Origin: DYHD01 sp037445375
GTDB lineage: Bacteria; Nitrospirota; Thermodesulfovibrionia; Thermodesulfovibrionales; Dissulfurispiraceae
Length of the DNA stretch: 44,830 bases
Assembly (NCBI GenBank): GCA_037445375.1
Contig: JBBIKS010000014.1
Location: forward strand, 1 to 44,830
Reading direction: 5' to 3'
The notes beneath the pieces were generated by a model. That model did not search any database. It worked only from the letters and a program-made list of their open reading frames with translations, and was not told the origin of the DNA. Shown one piece after another: positions 6,702 to 14,570 of the stretch. Numbering within the stretch: the stretch's first letter is position 1; every line of letters begins with the position of its first letter. The translations under genes and the position numbers were made by a program.

Positions 6702-7502
6702 ATGAAAGTGCTTCTAATTGGAGATATCGTCGGTAAGGTGGGGAGGAATGTAATAAGATCTTTACTGCCGAACATAGTTAGCAGATATAAAATTGATTTG
6801 GTAATAGCTAATGGAGAAAATTCTGCGGGTGGTTTTGGCATAACTGAAAAGGTCGCTACCGAGCTTTTTAGTTATGACATAGATGTTATAACCACAGGTA
6901 ATCATGTCTGGGACAAAAAAGAGTCAATTTCCTATATAGCAAAGGAGAGCAGAATTTTAAGACCATTAAACTACCCTTCAGGTGCACCCGGGACTGGGAG
7001 CATACTGTTCAATACTGATAGTAAAAGACAAATTGCTGTCTTGTGCATCTCTGGAAGGGTATTCATGAACATTCTTGATTGTCCATTCAGGACTGCGAAA
7101 CAAGAAGTGCAGAGACTAAGAGAGTCAACCAATATCATTATTATAGACTTCCATGCTGAGGCAACCTCTGAAAAGATAGCCTTCGGTTACTTTATGGATG
7201 GCAAGGTCAGCGCTGTAATCGGCACTCATACACATGTTCAGACTGCCGATGAAACGATTCTGCCGGGAGGTACCGCCTATATAACGGATGTTGGCATGAC
7301 GGGACCTGCTTATTCCGTAATAGGCATCGAAAAAGAGCAAATTATCGAGAGATTCCTAACACACATGCCGCGTAAATACGATGTCGCCACAGGAGCTGGT
7401 TTATTATCAGCAGTAGTCATTGATATAGATGATAAAAATGGAAAAGCTCTTGCAATCCAACGACTTCAGCTCAAGTGTCCTGCAGCGGAAATAAAAAGAT
7501 GA
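6702..7502 (+). CDS. ymdB: YmdB family metallophosphoesterase
   Basis: This 266-residue protein belongs to the TIGR00282/YmdB family of calcineurin-like phosphoesterases, which hydrolyse 2',3'-cyclic nucleotides and affect RNase Y-linked regulation in Bacillus. The metal ligands are visible: GDIVG at the N-terminus, ANGENSAGG near 37-45, TTGNHVWDKKE near 64-74, FHAEATSEK near 149 and GTHTHVQTADE near 173. Length is typical. It lies 86 bases downstream of rny on the same strand and probably shares its transcript. It converges on hypD with a 20-base gap and no evident terminator. Confidence 0.94.
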   Translation: MKVLLIGDIVGKVGRNVIRSLLPNIVSRYKIDLVIANGENSAGGFGITEKVATELFSYDIDVITTGNHVWDKKESISYIAKESRILRPLNYPSGAPGTGSILFNTDSKRQIAVLCISGRVFMNILDCPFRTAKQEVQRLRESTNIIIIDFHAEATSEKIAFGYFMDGKVSAVIGTHTHVQTADETILPGGTAYITDVGMTGPAYSVIGIEKEQIIERFLTHMPRKYDVATGAGLLSAVVIDIDDKNGKALAIQRLQLKCPAAEIKR

Positions 7503-7522
7503 GTGTAAAAAAGTGTAATAGT

Positions 7523-8590
7523 TTAAGTGGGTAGATTGTAATGTCTGAAGTATTTATAATAAATCGAGCAACTTCCTTCCTCGCTGACCATACATGCCCC
7601 TACAGGCTTTGAAGGGGTGCATTGATGCCCAAATAAGCTGCACTCAGGAGGATTCATCAAACCCTTCAAAACATATCCGCACATACACCCTTGTGGTTCC
7701 ACAGAGTTTGTTGCGTAAACACTGCAAACACTATTTATATCCCTGTGTATATACTCAGCTCTTAAAGACAAACCGCTCCCTTTTATTAAACCAATTCCCC
7801 TCCAGTGCGCATCAACAGGCTCAAAGTATTCGTTAATCAACACAGATGCCTTAGTATTGCCACCCATCGTTACTGCGCTCTTATACTGAATTTCCACTTC
7901 TTTTCTTTCTTCATAAATCTGCATTAAAAGCATAGCAATCCCTGTCAGAATGTCATCTGAACCAAACCCTGTAATAACACACGGGATAGAATACTTAGAC
8001 GGAATAAAGTGATAAATGAGGCTGCCTGTTATTGTGCTTACATGTCCCGGAAGCAGGAAGCCGTCTATTTGCGCTTCCTTAGATTGAAGCAAAAAATCCA
8101 GCGCAGGAGGGAGTGTCTTGTTTAAAGAATAAATATAAAAATTATCTGTCCTGCTAAGTTCTGCCTCTGAGATAGTAGCTGCTATGATAGGTGCTGTGGT
8201 CTCAAATCCTGTTGATAGAAAAACAACCCTTTTTTGCCGATTTAATCTGGCAATATCAATGCTTTCCATCGGGGAATATACAACCCTTATGTCTGCACCT
8301 TCTGCCCTTGCTTCTGTGAGTGATCGCATTCCACCCGGAACCCTCATCATATCGCCAAAGGTGGTCATAATAATATCATCCAGTCTTGAGAGAGCAATTG
8401 CCTTGTCTATATCATTTATTGATGTAACACAGACTGGACAGCCAGGACCGCTTAAAAGTTTAATTGAATTCGGCAATATGCTCCTTATTCCATATCTGAA
8501 TATTTCAGAGGTATGTGTCCCGCACACCTCCATTATATTTAGAGGTCTGCATATCCTTTTACACAATATTTCAATTAATTCAAATATCAT
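7523..8590 (-). CDS. hypD: Hydrogenase maturation protein HypD
   Basis: HypD is an Fe-S protein that, with HypC, assembles the Fe(CN)2CO moiety of [NiFe] hydrogenases. The 355-residue product shows IMEVCGTHT (Cys23), LLSGPGCPVCVT (Cys51, Cys54), STGFETTAP, LLPGHVSTITG and a Cys-rich C-terminus (EPQGCMCGYVLKG, PPECSLFG, QCTPSKPVGACMVS, GSCSIYYKY), enough for both the active-site thiols and the [4Fe-4S] ligands. All motifs are intact. No other hyp or hydrogenase gene lies nearby, which is unusual since hypD normally sits next to hypC and hypE. AAGGA abuts the ATG. Confidence 0.95.
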   Translation of the reverse strand: MIFELIEILCKRICRPLNIMEVCGTHTSEIFRYGIRSILPNSIKLLSGPGCPVCVTSINDIDKAIALSRLDDIIMTTFGDMMRVPGGMRSLTEARAEGADIRVVYSPMESIDIARLNRQKRVVFLSTGFETTAPIIAATISEAELSRTDNFYIYSLNKTLPPALDFLLQSKEAQIDGFLLPGHVSTITGSLIYHFIPSKYSIPCVITGFGSDDILTGIAMLLMQIYEERKEVEIQYKSAVTMGGNTKASVLINEYFEPVDAHWRGIGLIKGSGLSLRAEYIHRDINSVCSVYATNSVEPQGCMCGYVLKGLMNPPECSLFGHQCTPSKPVGACMVSEEGSCSIYYKYFRHYNLPT

Positions 8591-8621
8591 TCCTTACAAT
8601 TTTTCCTTTTTCATCATTGGC

Positions 8622-8686
8622 GTCCAAAATAATATTACAAAATAAATATGGCACGATTTCATAGCATCAAAAAATTTATTTTGGAC
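8622..8686. repeat. 11-bp inverted repeat between hypD and the PLD gene
   Basis: GTCCAAAATAA (8622-8632) is matched exactly in inverse by TTATTTTGGAC (8676-8686), with 43 bases between. The gene-free stretch 8591-8891 is strongly AT-rich and holds the divergent promoters of hypD and the phospholipase-D-like gene. I see no RNA gene in it. The inverted repeat may be an operator or a small mobile relic. Confidence 0.3.
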
Positions 8687-8891
8687 AGATATGCTTTTTC
8701 ACCTTTCCAGTAAAGGCATTGACTAATCTGATACCGCGGTCCTAATTAAAAACCATTTTCTAAAAGTTTTCAAGGTGTAATATATGTTTATTTTACTATA
8801 CAAACAGCAATAAAAGGCTTTTTTAATTTTAATTAGTACTAAGAGAAAAGATTCTTTCACTTTTATATTATAAAGATGTAAAATGTAAAAT

Positions 8892-10103
8892 ATGATAGCA
8901 GAATCATCAAATAAGTTCACTTTATATTCAATAGAGAAAATATTTGAAGGGCAATTTTCCGTTTCATCAGATGTGAAGCTTCTTTGGAAAGGGATAGATT
9001 CATTCAATGCCATCTTTGATGCTGTTAGAGAGGCAAAAGAGCAAATTTGTCTCGCATTTTATATTTTCAGAAGTGATGAAACAGGTAAGGCGCTTTCTGA
9101 AATACTTAAAGAAAAGAGCAGAGAAGGGGTCGATGTTTATTTATTATATGATCATTTTGGTTCTTTTGGCACTCCCTTAAGTTTCTGGAGAGGCATGAGA
9201 GATACCGGGGTTAAAATCAGGTCTTCAAGACCATTTAAGTGGACAAACCCTTTTCATTATGTCCATAGAGACCATAGAAAATTGATAGTAATTGATTCTA
9301 AAAAAGCCTTTACAGGAGGCTTAAACATTGCCAATGAATATAGCGGTTTTCACATTAAATCCAAGGAAAAAAACTGGCGTGACACAGGAATAATGCTTGA
9401 GGGACCGATATCAAGCGAGCTTTTTAGAAATTTTGAAAGAAGCTGGTATGCGTGGGGCGGCGAAAAAATTAAACACGCCAAGGATTATAGAATAAATACT
9501 AATAATAACCTTAATAACCCTTTTGAGTTTTCAGATCTTTGGAAGCACAGAGGCGGGCTTTTGACAATACCTATCTTTACCAATTCTGCGAGGGGAAGAA
9601 GAAAGCTAAGAAGGCTTTTTTACTACAGCATCAATCATGCTCAAAGTAGCATTAATTTAACTACTGCTTACTTTATTCCAAGCACAAGGATGATAGATAC
9701 ATTGATACACGCGGTAAAAAGGGGCGTAAGGGTAAGGCTGCTCGTTCCCGGCAAGAGTGATGTTATCGCAGCATCCTATGCTGGAAAGGCTTATTTTAGC
9801 AAGCTTTTAGATGCAGGCGTTGAGATTTATACATATTTAGGGCAGATACTGCATGCTAAAACCTATCTTTTTGATGATTGTTGGAGCATAATTGGCTCAG
9901 CAAATCTCGATTTTCAATCCTTCCGATATAATGATGAGGGAAATGTTGGGATACTCGATGTGGGTTTTGCATCCAAAATGATCAATATATTTGAAGAAGA
10001 CATCAAAAATTCCACAAAGATTGAACTCTCTTCATGGAAAGGAAGACCCTTGTTCGATAAGTTTAAGGAGCATTTCTTTTCTCTTTTTAAGAAGAGGCTT
10101 TAG
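8892..10103 (+). CDS. Phospholipase D-type cardiolipin synthase
   Basis: The 403-residue enzyme has two HKD phospholipase-D motifs. The first is HRKLIVID (His128, Lys130, Asp135) followed by GGLNIANEY; the second is HAKTYLFD (His321, Lys323, Asp328) followed by SANLDFQSFRYNDE. Two HKD halves and this length fit bacterial cardiolipin synthase, which joins two phosphatidylglycerols or PG and PE. It lacks the two N-terminal membrane helices of ClsA and so resembles the ClsB type. A divergent phosphatidyltransferase of the same superfamily is possible. Ribosome binding site is weak. It stands alone, divergent from hypD. Confidence 0.88.
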   Translation: MIAESSNKFTLYSIEKIFEGQFSVSSDVKLLWKGIDSFNAIFDAVREAKEQICLAFYIFRSDETGKALSEILKEKSREGVDVYLLYDHFGSFGTPLSFWRGMRDTGVKIRSSRPFKWTNPFHYVHRDHRKLIVIDSKKAFTGGLNIANEYSGFHIKSKEKNWRDTGIMLEGPISSELFRNFERSWYAWGGEKIKHAKDYRINTNNNLNNPFEFSDLWKHRGGLLTIPIFTNSARGRRKLRRLFYYSINHAQSSINLTTAYFIPSTRMIDTLIHAVKRGVRVRLLVPGKSDVIAASYAGKAYFSKLLDAGVEIYTYLGQILHAKTYLFDDCWSIIGSANLDFQSFRYNDEGNVGILDVGFASKMINIFEEDIKNSTKIELSSWKGRPLFDKFKEHFFSLFKKRL

Positions 10104-10125
10104 GTGTTTCCATGAGTATTTTTGC

Positions 10126-10217
10126 TGGCGGAGAGGGAGGGATTTGAACCCTCGGTGAGGTATTAGCCCCACACACGATTTCCAGTCGTGCCTGTTAAGC
10201 CGCTCCAGCACCTCTCC
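10126..10217 (-). tRNA. tRNA-Ser (anticodon GGA)
   Basis: On the minus strand GGAGAGG (10217-10211) pairs with CCTCTCC (10136-10130) as acceptor stem, followed by discriminator G and an encoded CCA (10128-10126). The anticodon arm CACGA-CTGGAAA-TCGTG presents anticodon GGA, reading UCC and UCU serine codons. A long variable arm follows, as expected for serine tRNA, and GGTTCAAATC gives the T loop. About 92 bases including CCA. Confidence 0.96.
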
Positions 10218-10289
10218 AATGCATTGATAATATAACATATTTTATAGCTTTTTCTAAATAAATTGACCTCCCGTTTGATTTGCTAACGC

Positions 10290-10652
10290 AAAAATTGCAT
10301 TCGCAATGCAAAAATTGCATTCACAGCTTTATACTAATTCACTGAATAATGACCCCCACTTTGAATTTTTGCTAACAAAAAAGCTCGGAAAAAGTCTGCC
10401 AGTAAAGGCGTCTCGCCTGTTAACCCAAAAAATGCGATTCGATTGTCATATAGCAGGCATATCAATTGCAAATATAAGGATGAACCAGAAAAGTGCAATT
10501 AGATTTTTATGCAGCAGGCATAAAATAACTAAAAAAAGACAACGCAAGATTCAAGATTCAAAAAAACACTGTCGCAATGATTTAGTGTTTCAGGACAAAG
10601 GTTTTTCGGGTATCCATACCTGCTCTTTTAGATTTAAACGCATTTTTTGGGT
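10290..10652. repeat. Repeat-rich gap upstream of the Spy-like gene
   Basis: The 467-base stretch 10218-10684 has no convincing gene. It contains a tandem duplication of GCAAAAATTGCATTC (about 10290-10322) and a perfect 14-bp inverted repeat, ACCCAAAAAATGCG (10423-10436) against CGCATTTTTTGGGT (10639-10652). Inside this lie two related AGCAGGCATA motifs (near 10453 and 10512), and a third copy occurs at about 12264. The 230-bp inverted-repeat-bounded segment ends just before the ribosome binding site of the next gene, so it probably carries that gene's promoter. Confidence 0.5.
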
Positions 10653-10684
10653 AAATTGATTCTCACCGAAAGGAGGTGAAATAA

Positions 10685-11116
10685 ATGAAAAAATATTCGA
10701 TTTTATTGATTGTTGCTGCCCTTGTCGTATCACTGGCAACTGCGGCTTTTGCGTTTGGGCCAGGCTATGGCATGGGCGGCGGCAGGGGCTTGTGCAACCC
10801 GGGCAATGTCCCGCCTGAACAGGCAAATCAATTCGCTGAATTTCAGAAACAGATTTTGCCATTAAAGCAGAAAATGCTTGCCCTTAGAACAGACCTCTCA
10901 ACGCTTTATTCGCAAACAAATCCTGACTGGAATGCAATAGCCCAGAAACAAAAGGAAATGGTTGATGTGAGAGTTGAAATTCAGAAAAGGGCCAGTGAGG
11001 CTGGTTTTGGCGCAGGTCAGTGTTTTCTGCAGAATGTCAGAGGCAAGATGGGCGGAGGGACATGTTCTCCATCGCGTGGCGCAAAAAAAATGAGAATGGG
11101 CGGATTCAACTTGTAG
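10685..11116 (+). CDS. Spy/ZraP-like periplasmic protein
   Basis: The 143-residue product begins with a Sec signal peptide (MKKYSILLIVAALVVSLATA, cleavage likely after AFA near residue 23). A Gly-rich GPGYGMGGGRG segment follows, then a helical region (residues 44-100) with long amphipathic helices, and a Gly/Met-rich tail. This is the layout of the Spy/CpxP/ZraP group, periplasmic chaperones or metal-stress proteins with paired helices. Two Cys (37 and 119) and several Met are present. AAAGGAGGTGA, a near-perfect ribosome binding site, precedes the ATG and implies high expression. Exact role is unknown. Confidence 0.7.
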   Translation: MKKYSILLIVAALVVSLATAAFAFGPGYGMGGGRGLCNPGNVPPEQANQFAEFQKQILPLKQKMLALRTDLSTLYSQTNPDWNAIAQKQKEMVDVRVEIQKRASEAGFGAGQCFLQNVRGKMGGGTCSPSRGAKKMRMGGFNL

Positions 11117-11188
11117 TTAAACAAGTAAATGAATCAATACTTCATTAACCCTTAAAACACGGCGGGTTGCCGTTGCAAACATTATAAC

Positions 11189-11219
11189 ATAACAGGGCAG
11201 AAATAAACTGCCCTGTTAT
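11189..11219 (+). terminator. Strong hairpin after the Spy-like gene
   Basis: ATAACAGGGCAG (11189-11200) and CTGCCCTGTTAT (11208-11219) form a perfect 12-bp stem with a 7-base loop, 72 bases after the Spy-like stop codon. It lacks a T-tract on either strand, so it may be an RNA-stabilising 3' structure or attenuator rather than a classical intrinsic terminator. Confidence 0.5.
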
Positions 11220-11263
11220 AAAAATTTGTGTTACTATATCTGTGTAAATCAAAAGTGATTTTT

Positions 11264-11677
11264 ATGAACATAATCTTGTTAACCTTTTTTATCTGCTTAT
11301 TTTTTATAGTTCAACCTTCTCATGCTGAGACCGACCTTTCAGAGGTTTATGATGAGAATACCGAGTTAACGATATCTGGAAAAATTATTGATATAGTCTT
11401 GCCTAAGAGGGGCCCCGCAATTCTCAAACTAAGCCCGGGTAGAATGACATATTATGTGGTTACAGCGCCTCGGTGGTATCTCTCACAACAGGATATCGTC
11501 TTGAATGCGGGGCTTATGATTGAAGTCAAAGGCTCAAAATACTTCGGTAGAGAGGGGAATGTTTATATTATAGGAAGAGAGATAAAATGTCGTCAGACTG
11601 GCAAAAAGATTATACTGAGAGATATGCACTCAAGACCCCTATGGGGCAGGCATGAAATGCAAAGAAGACAGCCTTAA
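11264..11677 (+). CDS. Small secreted protein, possible OB-like fold
   Basis: From the ATG at 11264 the product is 137 residues; a GTG at 11228 in frame would add 12. The ATG is preferred because MNIILLTFFICLFFIVQPSHA is a clean signal peptide with cleavage after SHA. The mature part is beta-rich: ELTISGKIIDIVLP, PAILKLSPGRMTYYVV, GLMIEVKGSKYFG, VYIIGREI. The alternation and a GREG turn recall small OB-fold periplasmic proteins, but I do not recognise a named family. It follows the Spy-like gene and may be expressed with it through the hairpin between them. Confidence 0.6.
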   Translation: MNIILLTFFICLFFIVQPSHAETDLSEVYDENTELTISGKIIDIVLPKRGPAILKLSPGRMTYYVVTAPRWYLSQQDIVLNAGLMIEVKGSKYFGREGNVYIIGREIKCRQTGKKIILRDMHSRPLWGRHEMQRRQP

Positions 11678-11678
11678 A

Positions 11679-11939
11679 TTACTTGTTCAGATGGTAAAAC
11701 ATGCGAATTCTTCTTGCGAGCTCACGCACGGCATCCTCAAGAGAAGCGCCCTTATCCATCATCTGCCTGACAAATTCAGCCTTAGCTAACTCATTAATAA
11801 CATGATCATTACTTCCGCCAATGCCACAGACATTGCTGCCTTCCTTTAGTTGTTGGTCAATACAAATATCTATCTCAGCAGGTCTGAATTTGAGCGCGAG
11901 CTTTTTGATTTCCTTTATGTCAATCTGTTCTTTTTCCAT
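11679..11939 (-). CDS. Hypothetical 86-residue protein
   Basis: A small soluble, charged protein without signal peptide or membrane helix. It contains KFRPAEIDICIDQQLKEG near residues 17-34, two Cys (26 and 38), and a C-terminal helix ending ARRIRMFYHLNK. The pattern of a conserved-looking helix, Gly-rich turn (GIGGSNDHVINELAKAEFVRQ) and second helix suggests a real protein. I cannot name its family. It converges on the upstream secreted-protein gene with a one-base gap. Its ATG lies next to the repeat element at 11988. Confidence 0.6.
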   Translation of the reverse strand: MEKEQIDIKEIKKLALKFRPAEIDICIDQQLKEGSNVCGIGGSNDHVINELAKAEFVRQMMDKGASLEDAVRELARRIRMFYHLNK

Positions 11940-11987
11940 TTTCTTAAAAATTAATACCCTGTATATTTTAATTTTGATATAAATAGA

Positions 11988-12114
11988 GTCTGTTTATAAA
12001 CTGCATGCAACTCTTTACTATCATTTCGAGCAGAGGGAGAAATCTTTCATTTTTAAGATTCCTCCCTTTAGTCGGAATGACAACGGCACGGATTTATCTA
12101 CTTTATAAACAGAC
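11988..12114. repeat. 127-bp MITE-like element with GTCTGTTTATAAA termini
   Basis: GTCTGTTTATAAA (11988-12000) and TTTATAAACAGAC (12102-12114) are perfect 13-bp inverted termini. The core carries a TCATTTCGAGC...GTCGGAATGAC palindrome-like segment. A related element of almost the same size lies at 25813-25942, and isolated ends occur at 25953 and 26922. The gap 11940-12333 otherwise holds the nifU promoter region and an AAATTGAGCGATT end at 12129-12145. Confidence 0.65.
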
Positions 12115-12128
12115 CATAAATAATTATA

Positions 12129-12145
12129 CCTGAATTGAGCGATTT
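12129..12145. repeat. Solitary AAATTGAGCGATT-type repeat end
   Basis: CCTGAATTGAGCGATTT matches the terminal repeat of the elements at 4879, 32368 and 39426 but no inverted partner is visible nearby. It may be a decayed element end or a binding site from which the elements took their ends. Confidence 0.45.
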
Positions 12146-12333
12146 ATTTTTGTCGAAAATGCCTCTCTCCCCGACATTTTCTGCAAAGCATCATCACATC
12201 CCAACTTTTTATTAGACGAATATCGGAACATCTGGACCGAAAAAAAACACTTGGATTGTTATATAGCAGGCATAAATTATGGGTACTTTTTATTTGATTG
12301 ACTTATTTCTTCATTTCTGGTAAAAAATCTCTT

Positions 12334-13167
12334 ATGTGGGAATATACAGATAAATTAAAAGATTTATTTTTAAAACCAAAAAATGTCGGGGAGATTGAAA
12401 ATCCAGATGCCATTGGAGATATCGGCAATATTGTATGCGGGGATGCCCTTAAACTCACCCTGCGGATTGATAAGGAAACTCAAAAAATAACAGATGCAAA
12501 GTTTCAAACCTTCGGATGTGCCTCCGCAATAGCCAGTTCATCTGCTCTAACTGAACTGATTAAAGGCAAAACATTGGATGAAGCCCTTCAATTAACCAAT
12601 CAGGATATTGCCGATTACTTGGGAGGACTCCCCAAAGAAAAGATGCATTGCTCTGTAATGGGCAGGGAAGCACTTGAAGCTGCAATTGCCAACTATAAAG
12701 GAATAAAAGAGCCGACTGAGGCTAAAGAAAAGATTATCTGCAAGTGTTTTGATGTATCTGAAGAAAAAATACGAAAAGTTGCATTAGAAAATCACCTTAC
12801 TACAGCGGAGGAAATAACCGACTATACAAAGGCAGGAGGAGGCTGCGGTTCCTGCATTCCTGATATTGAAGCTTTACTTAAAGAAATATGGTCTATTAAG
12901 GCTGCGCCGATAGCCCCTGTTGCCCCTAAAAAACTAACAAATCTACAGAGAATTGCAATCATACAGGACATAATAGAAAATGAGATCAGACCAAGACTTC
13001 AGGCAGATGGCGGCGATTTAGAATTGATAGATATTGAGGGCAATAAAGTTATAGTTGCTTTAAGAGCTATGTGTTTGAGCTGCCCAATGAGTGATGTGAC
13101 CATAAAAGGTATTGAGGATAAGTTGAGAGAACTCGTCAGCGAAGAAATTACGGTTGAGGCTGTATGA
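12334..13167 (+). CDS. nifU: NifU-type Fe-S cluster scaffold
   Basis: NifU builds Fe-S clusters with sulfur from NifS. The 277-residue protein has three domains: an IscU-like N-terminus with Cys in NIVCGDAL, FGCASA and MHCSVMG; a BFD-like [2Fe-2S] domain with ICKCFD and GGGCGSC; and a C-terminal NifU domain with DGGDLELIDI and the CLSC cluster motif. I start it at ATG 12334 (MWEYTDKLKDLF) because family members begin there; a TTG at 12298 would add 12 unrelated residues. The stop overlaps the nifS start (ATGA), so the two are co-translated. No nitrogenase genes are adjacent, suggesting general Fe-S assembly. Confidence 0.95.
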   Translation: MWEYTDKLKDLFLKPKNVGEIENPDAIGDIGNIVCGDALKLTLRIDKETQKITDAKFQTFGCASAIASSSALTELIKGKTLDEALQLTNQDIADYLGGLPKEKMHCSVMGREALEAAIANYKGIKEPTEAKEKIICKCFDVSEEKIRKVALENHLTTAEEITDYTKAGGGCGSCIPDIEALLKEIWSIKAAPIAPVAPKKLTNLQRIAIIQDIIENEIRPRLQADGGDLELIDIEGNKVIVALRAMCLSCPMSDVTIKGIEDKLRELVSEEITVEAV

Positions 13168-14333
13168 ATATGATCTATCTTGACAATAATGCAACAACAT
13201 CAATTGCCCCTGAAGTTTATGAAGCCATGATTCCATATTTAACAGAATTTTATGGTAATCCATCGAGTATGCACACCTTTGGCGGACAAATCCATAGAAA
13301 GATAGAAGATGCAAGAACCAAGGTGGCACAACTTATCGGTGCGCAACCCGAAGAGATTATATTCACAAGCTGCGGCACCGAGAGTGATAACGCTGCAATA
13401 ATGAGCGCCTTGCAATTATATCCGCAAAGAAGACATATAGTAACTACGAAGGTAGAGCATCCTGCAGTCCTCAGCTTTTGTAAGCAATTGTCAAGAAAGG
13501 GCTATCGTGTTACCTATCTGCCGGTGGACAGCAGAGCAAGACTTGATATGGAGCTTTTTTGCAAGGCACTGGATGATGATACCGCTATGGTTTCCATTAT
13601 GTATGCTAACAACGAAACTGGACTGATCTTCCCAATTAAAGAAATTGGAGAAATCCTCAGAGAAAGGAAAATACCATTTCATACCGATGCCGTTCAAGCA
13701 ATTAGTAAAATCCCAATAAATGTAAAGGAACTGCCTATTGATATGCTTGCACTTTCCGGGCATAAACTTCATGCTCCTAAGGGTGTTGGTGCTTTATATA
13801 TAAGAAAGGGCGTTCGTTTCGCACCGTATATCATAGGAGGGCATCAGGAGCGCGGCAGAAGGGCTGGAACAGAAAATGTAGCCTCCATTATCGCTCTTGG
13901 AAAGGCATGCGAGATAGCATCTCAGGAAATAGCAAAAGAATGTAAAAGCCTTGGTTATTTAAGGGATAAACTCGAAAAGAATCTTCTCGCAAAATGTCCA
14001 GACTCAAGGATTAATGGTGATACCTCAAGTCGTCTTCCAAACACTACCAATATTAGTTTTGAGTATGTAGAAGGAGAGGCAATACTTCTTAGGCTTGATG
14101 AATATGGCATCTGCGCATCATCAGGTTCCGCCTGCACATCTGGTTCATTAGAGCCGAGCCATGTATTAAGGGCGATGGGCGTCCCTTTTACTGCAATACA
14201 TGGCTCAATAAGATTTTCTCTTAGCCGTTATAACACTGAAGAGGAAATTGACAAGGTTATAGAAGTGATGCCTAAGATAGTAAAGGATTTAAGGGAACTA
14301 TCCCCCTATGGCAAAAAACGTGGAAAGTCATGA
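13164..14333 (+). CDS. nifS: Cysteine desulfurase
   Basis: This PLP-dependent enzyme takes sulfur from cysteine and passes it to the NifU scaffold. The 389-residue protein starts MNMIYLDNNATTSIAPEV, carries TEHD-like TKVEHPAV near residue 100, the PLP lysine in LSGHKLHAPKGVGALY near 200 and the catalytic cysteine loop SSGSACTSGSLEPSHVLRAM near residues 320-340. Length and motifs match NifS/IscS. The start ATG overlaps the nifU stop. A second in-frame ATG two codons later is possible. The SGSACTSG loop is of the NifS/IscS class. Confidence 0.95.
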   Translation: MNMIYLDNNATTSIAPEVYEAMIPYLTEFYGNPSSMHTFGGQIHRKIEDARTKVAQLIGAQPEEIIFTSCGTESDNAAIMSALQLYPQRRHIVTTKVEHPAVLSFCKQLSRKGYRVTYLPVDSRARLDMELFCKALDDDTAMVSIMYANNETGLIFPIKEIGEILRERKIPFHTDAVQAISKIPINVKELPIDMLALSGHKLHAPKGVGALYIRKGVRFAPYIIGGHQERGRRAGTENVASIIALGKACEIASQEIAKECKSLGYLRDKLEKNLLAKCPDSRINGDTSSRLPNTTNISFEYVEGEAILLRLDEYGICASSGSACTSGSLEPSHVLRAMGVPFTAIHGSIRFSLSRYNTEEEIDKVIEVMPKIVKDLRELSPYGKKRGKS

Positions 14334-14409
14334 ACCTTCCGGGCGGGGGTGTTCGGGCAAATTTCACAATCTGCCCAAGGGGTTATCTTAAACCTTAAAT
14401 TGTTCTGCA

Positions 14410-14553
14410 GGTTCAGGTTTGTAACCTGAACCCCATATTTTCAACAACCAAACAAAGCTAAATTCCTGTTCACTAGTTTACAAACCATGATTTAAAAAAA
14501 TGTCTACTTAAGCTTCAACCAAAATTAAGGGTTCAAGTTGCAAACTTAAACCC
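14410..14553. repeat. REPIN-like double-hairpin element, copy A
   Basis: The left arm GGTTCAGGTT-TGT-AACCTGAACC (14410-14432) and right arm GGGTTCAAGTT...AACTTAAACCC (14529-14553) are each palindromic, with about 96 AT-rich bases between. The right arm is followed by GCAAAGA. Copies B (25980-26088) and C (27484-27591) share both arms and the trailing GCAAAAA. It fills most of the gap between nifS and the histidine kinase gene, both of which end here, and could act as a bidirectional terminator. Confidence 0.65.
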
Positions 14554-14570
14554 GCAAAGAATCACACAAC

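Noticed and set aside
10306..10659. 117-codon open frame upstream of the Spy-like gene
   Set aside because: It overlaps repeat elements (duplicated GCAAAAATTGCATTC and a 14-bp inverted repeat), has no ribosome binding site, and its product is Lys/Arg/Ser-rich without domain features.
11189..11219. Classical rho-independent terminator after the Spy-like gene
   Set aside because: The stem is strong but neither strand shows the T-tract of an intrinsic terminator; it is listed with that reservation.
12298..12333. Upstream TTG start for nifU
   Set aside because: The 12 additional residues are not family-like, and MWEYTDKL at 12334 is the standard NifU start.
12334..14333. Nitrogen fixation cluster
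   Set aside because: nifU and nifS are alone; no nifHDK, nifB or other nitrogenase genes are present, so general Fe-S assembly is the better reading.
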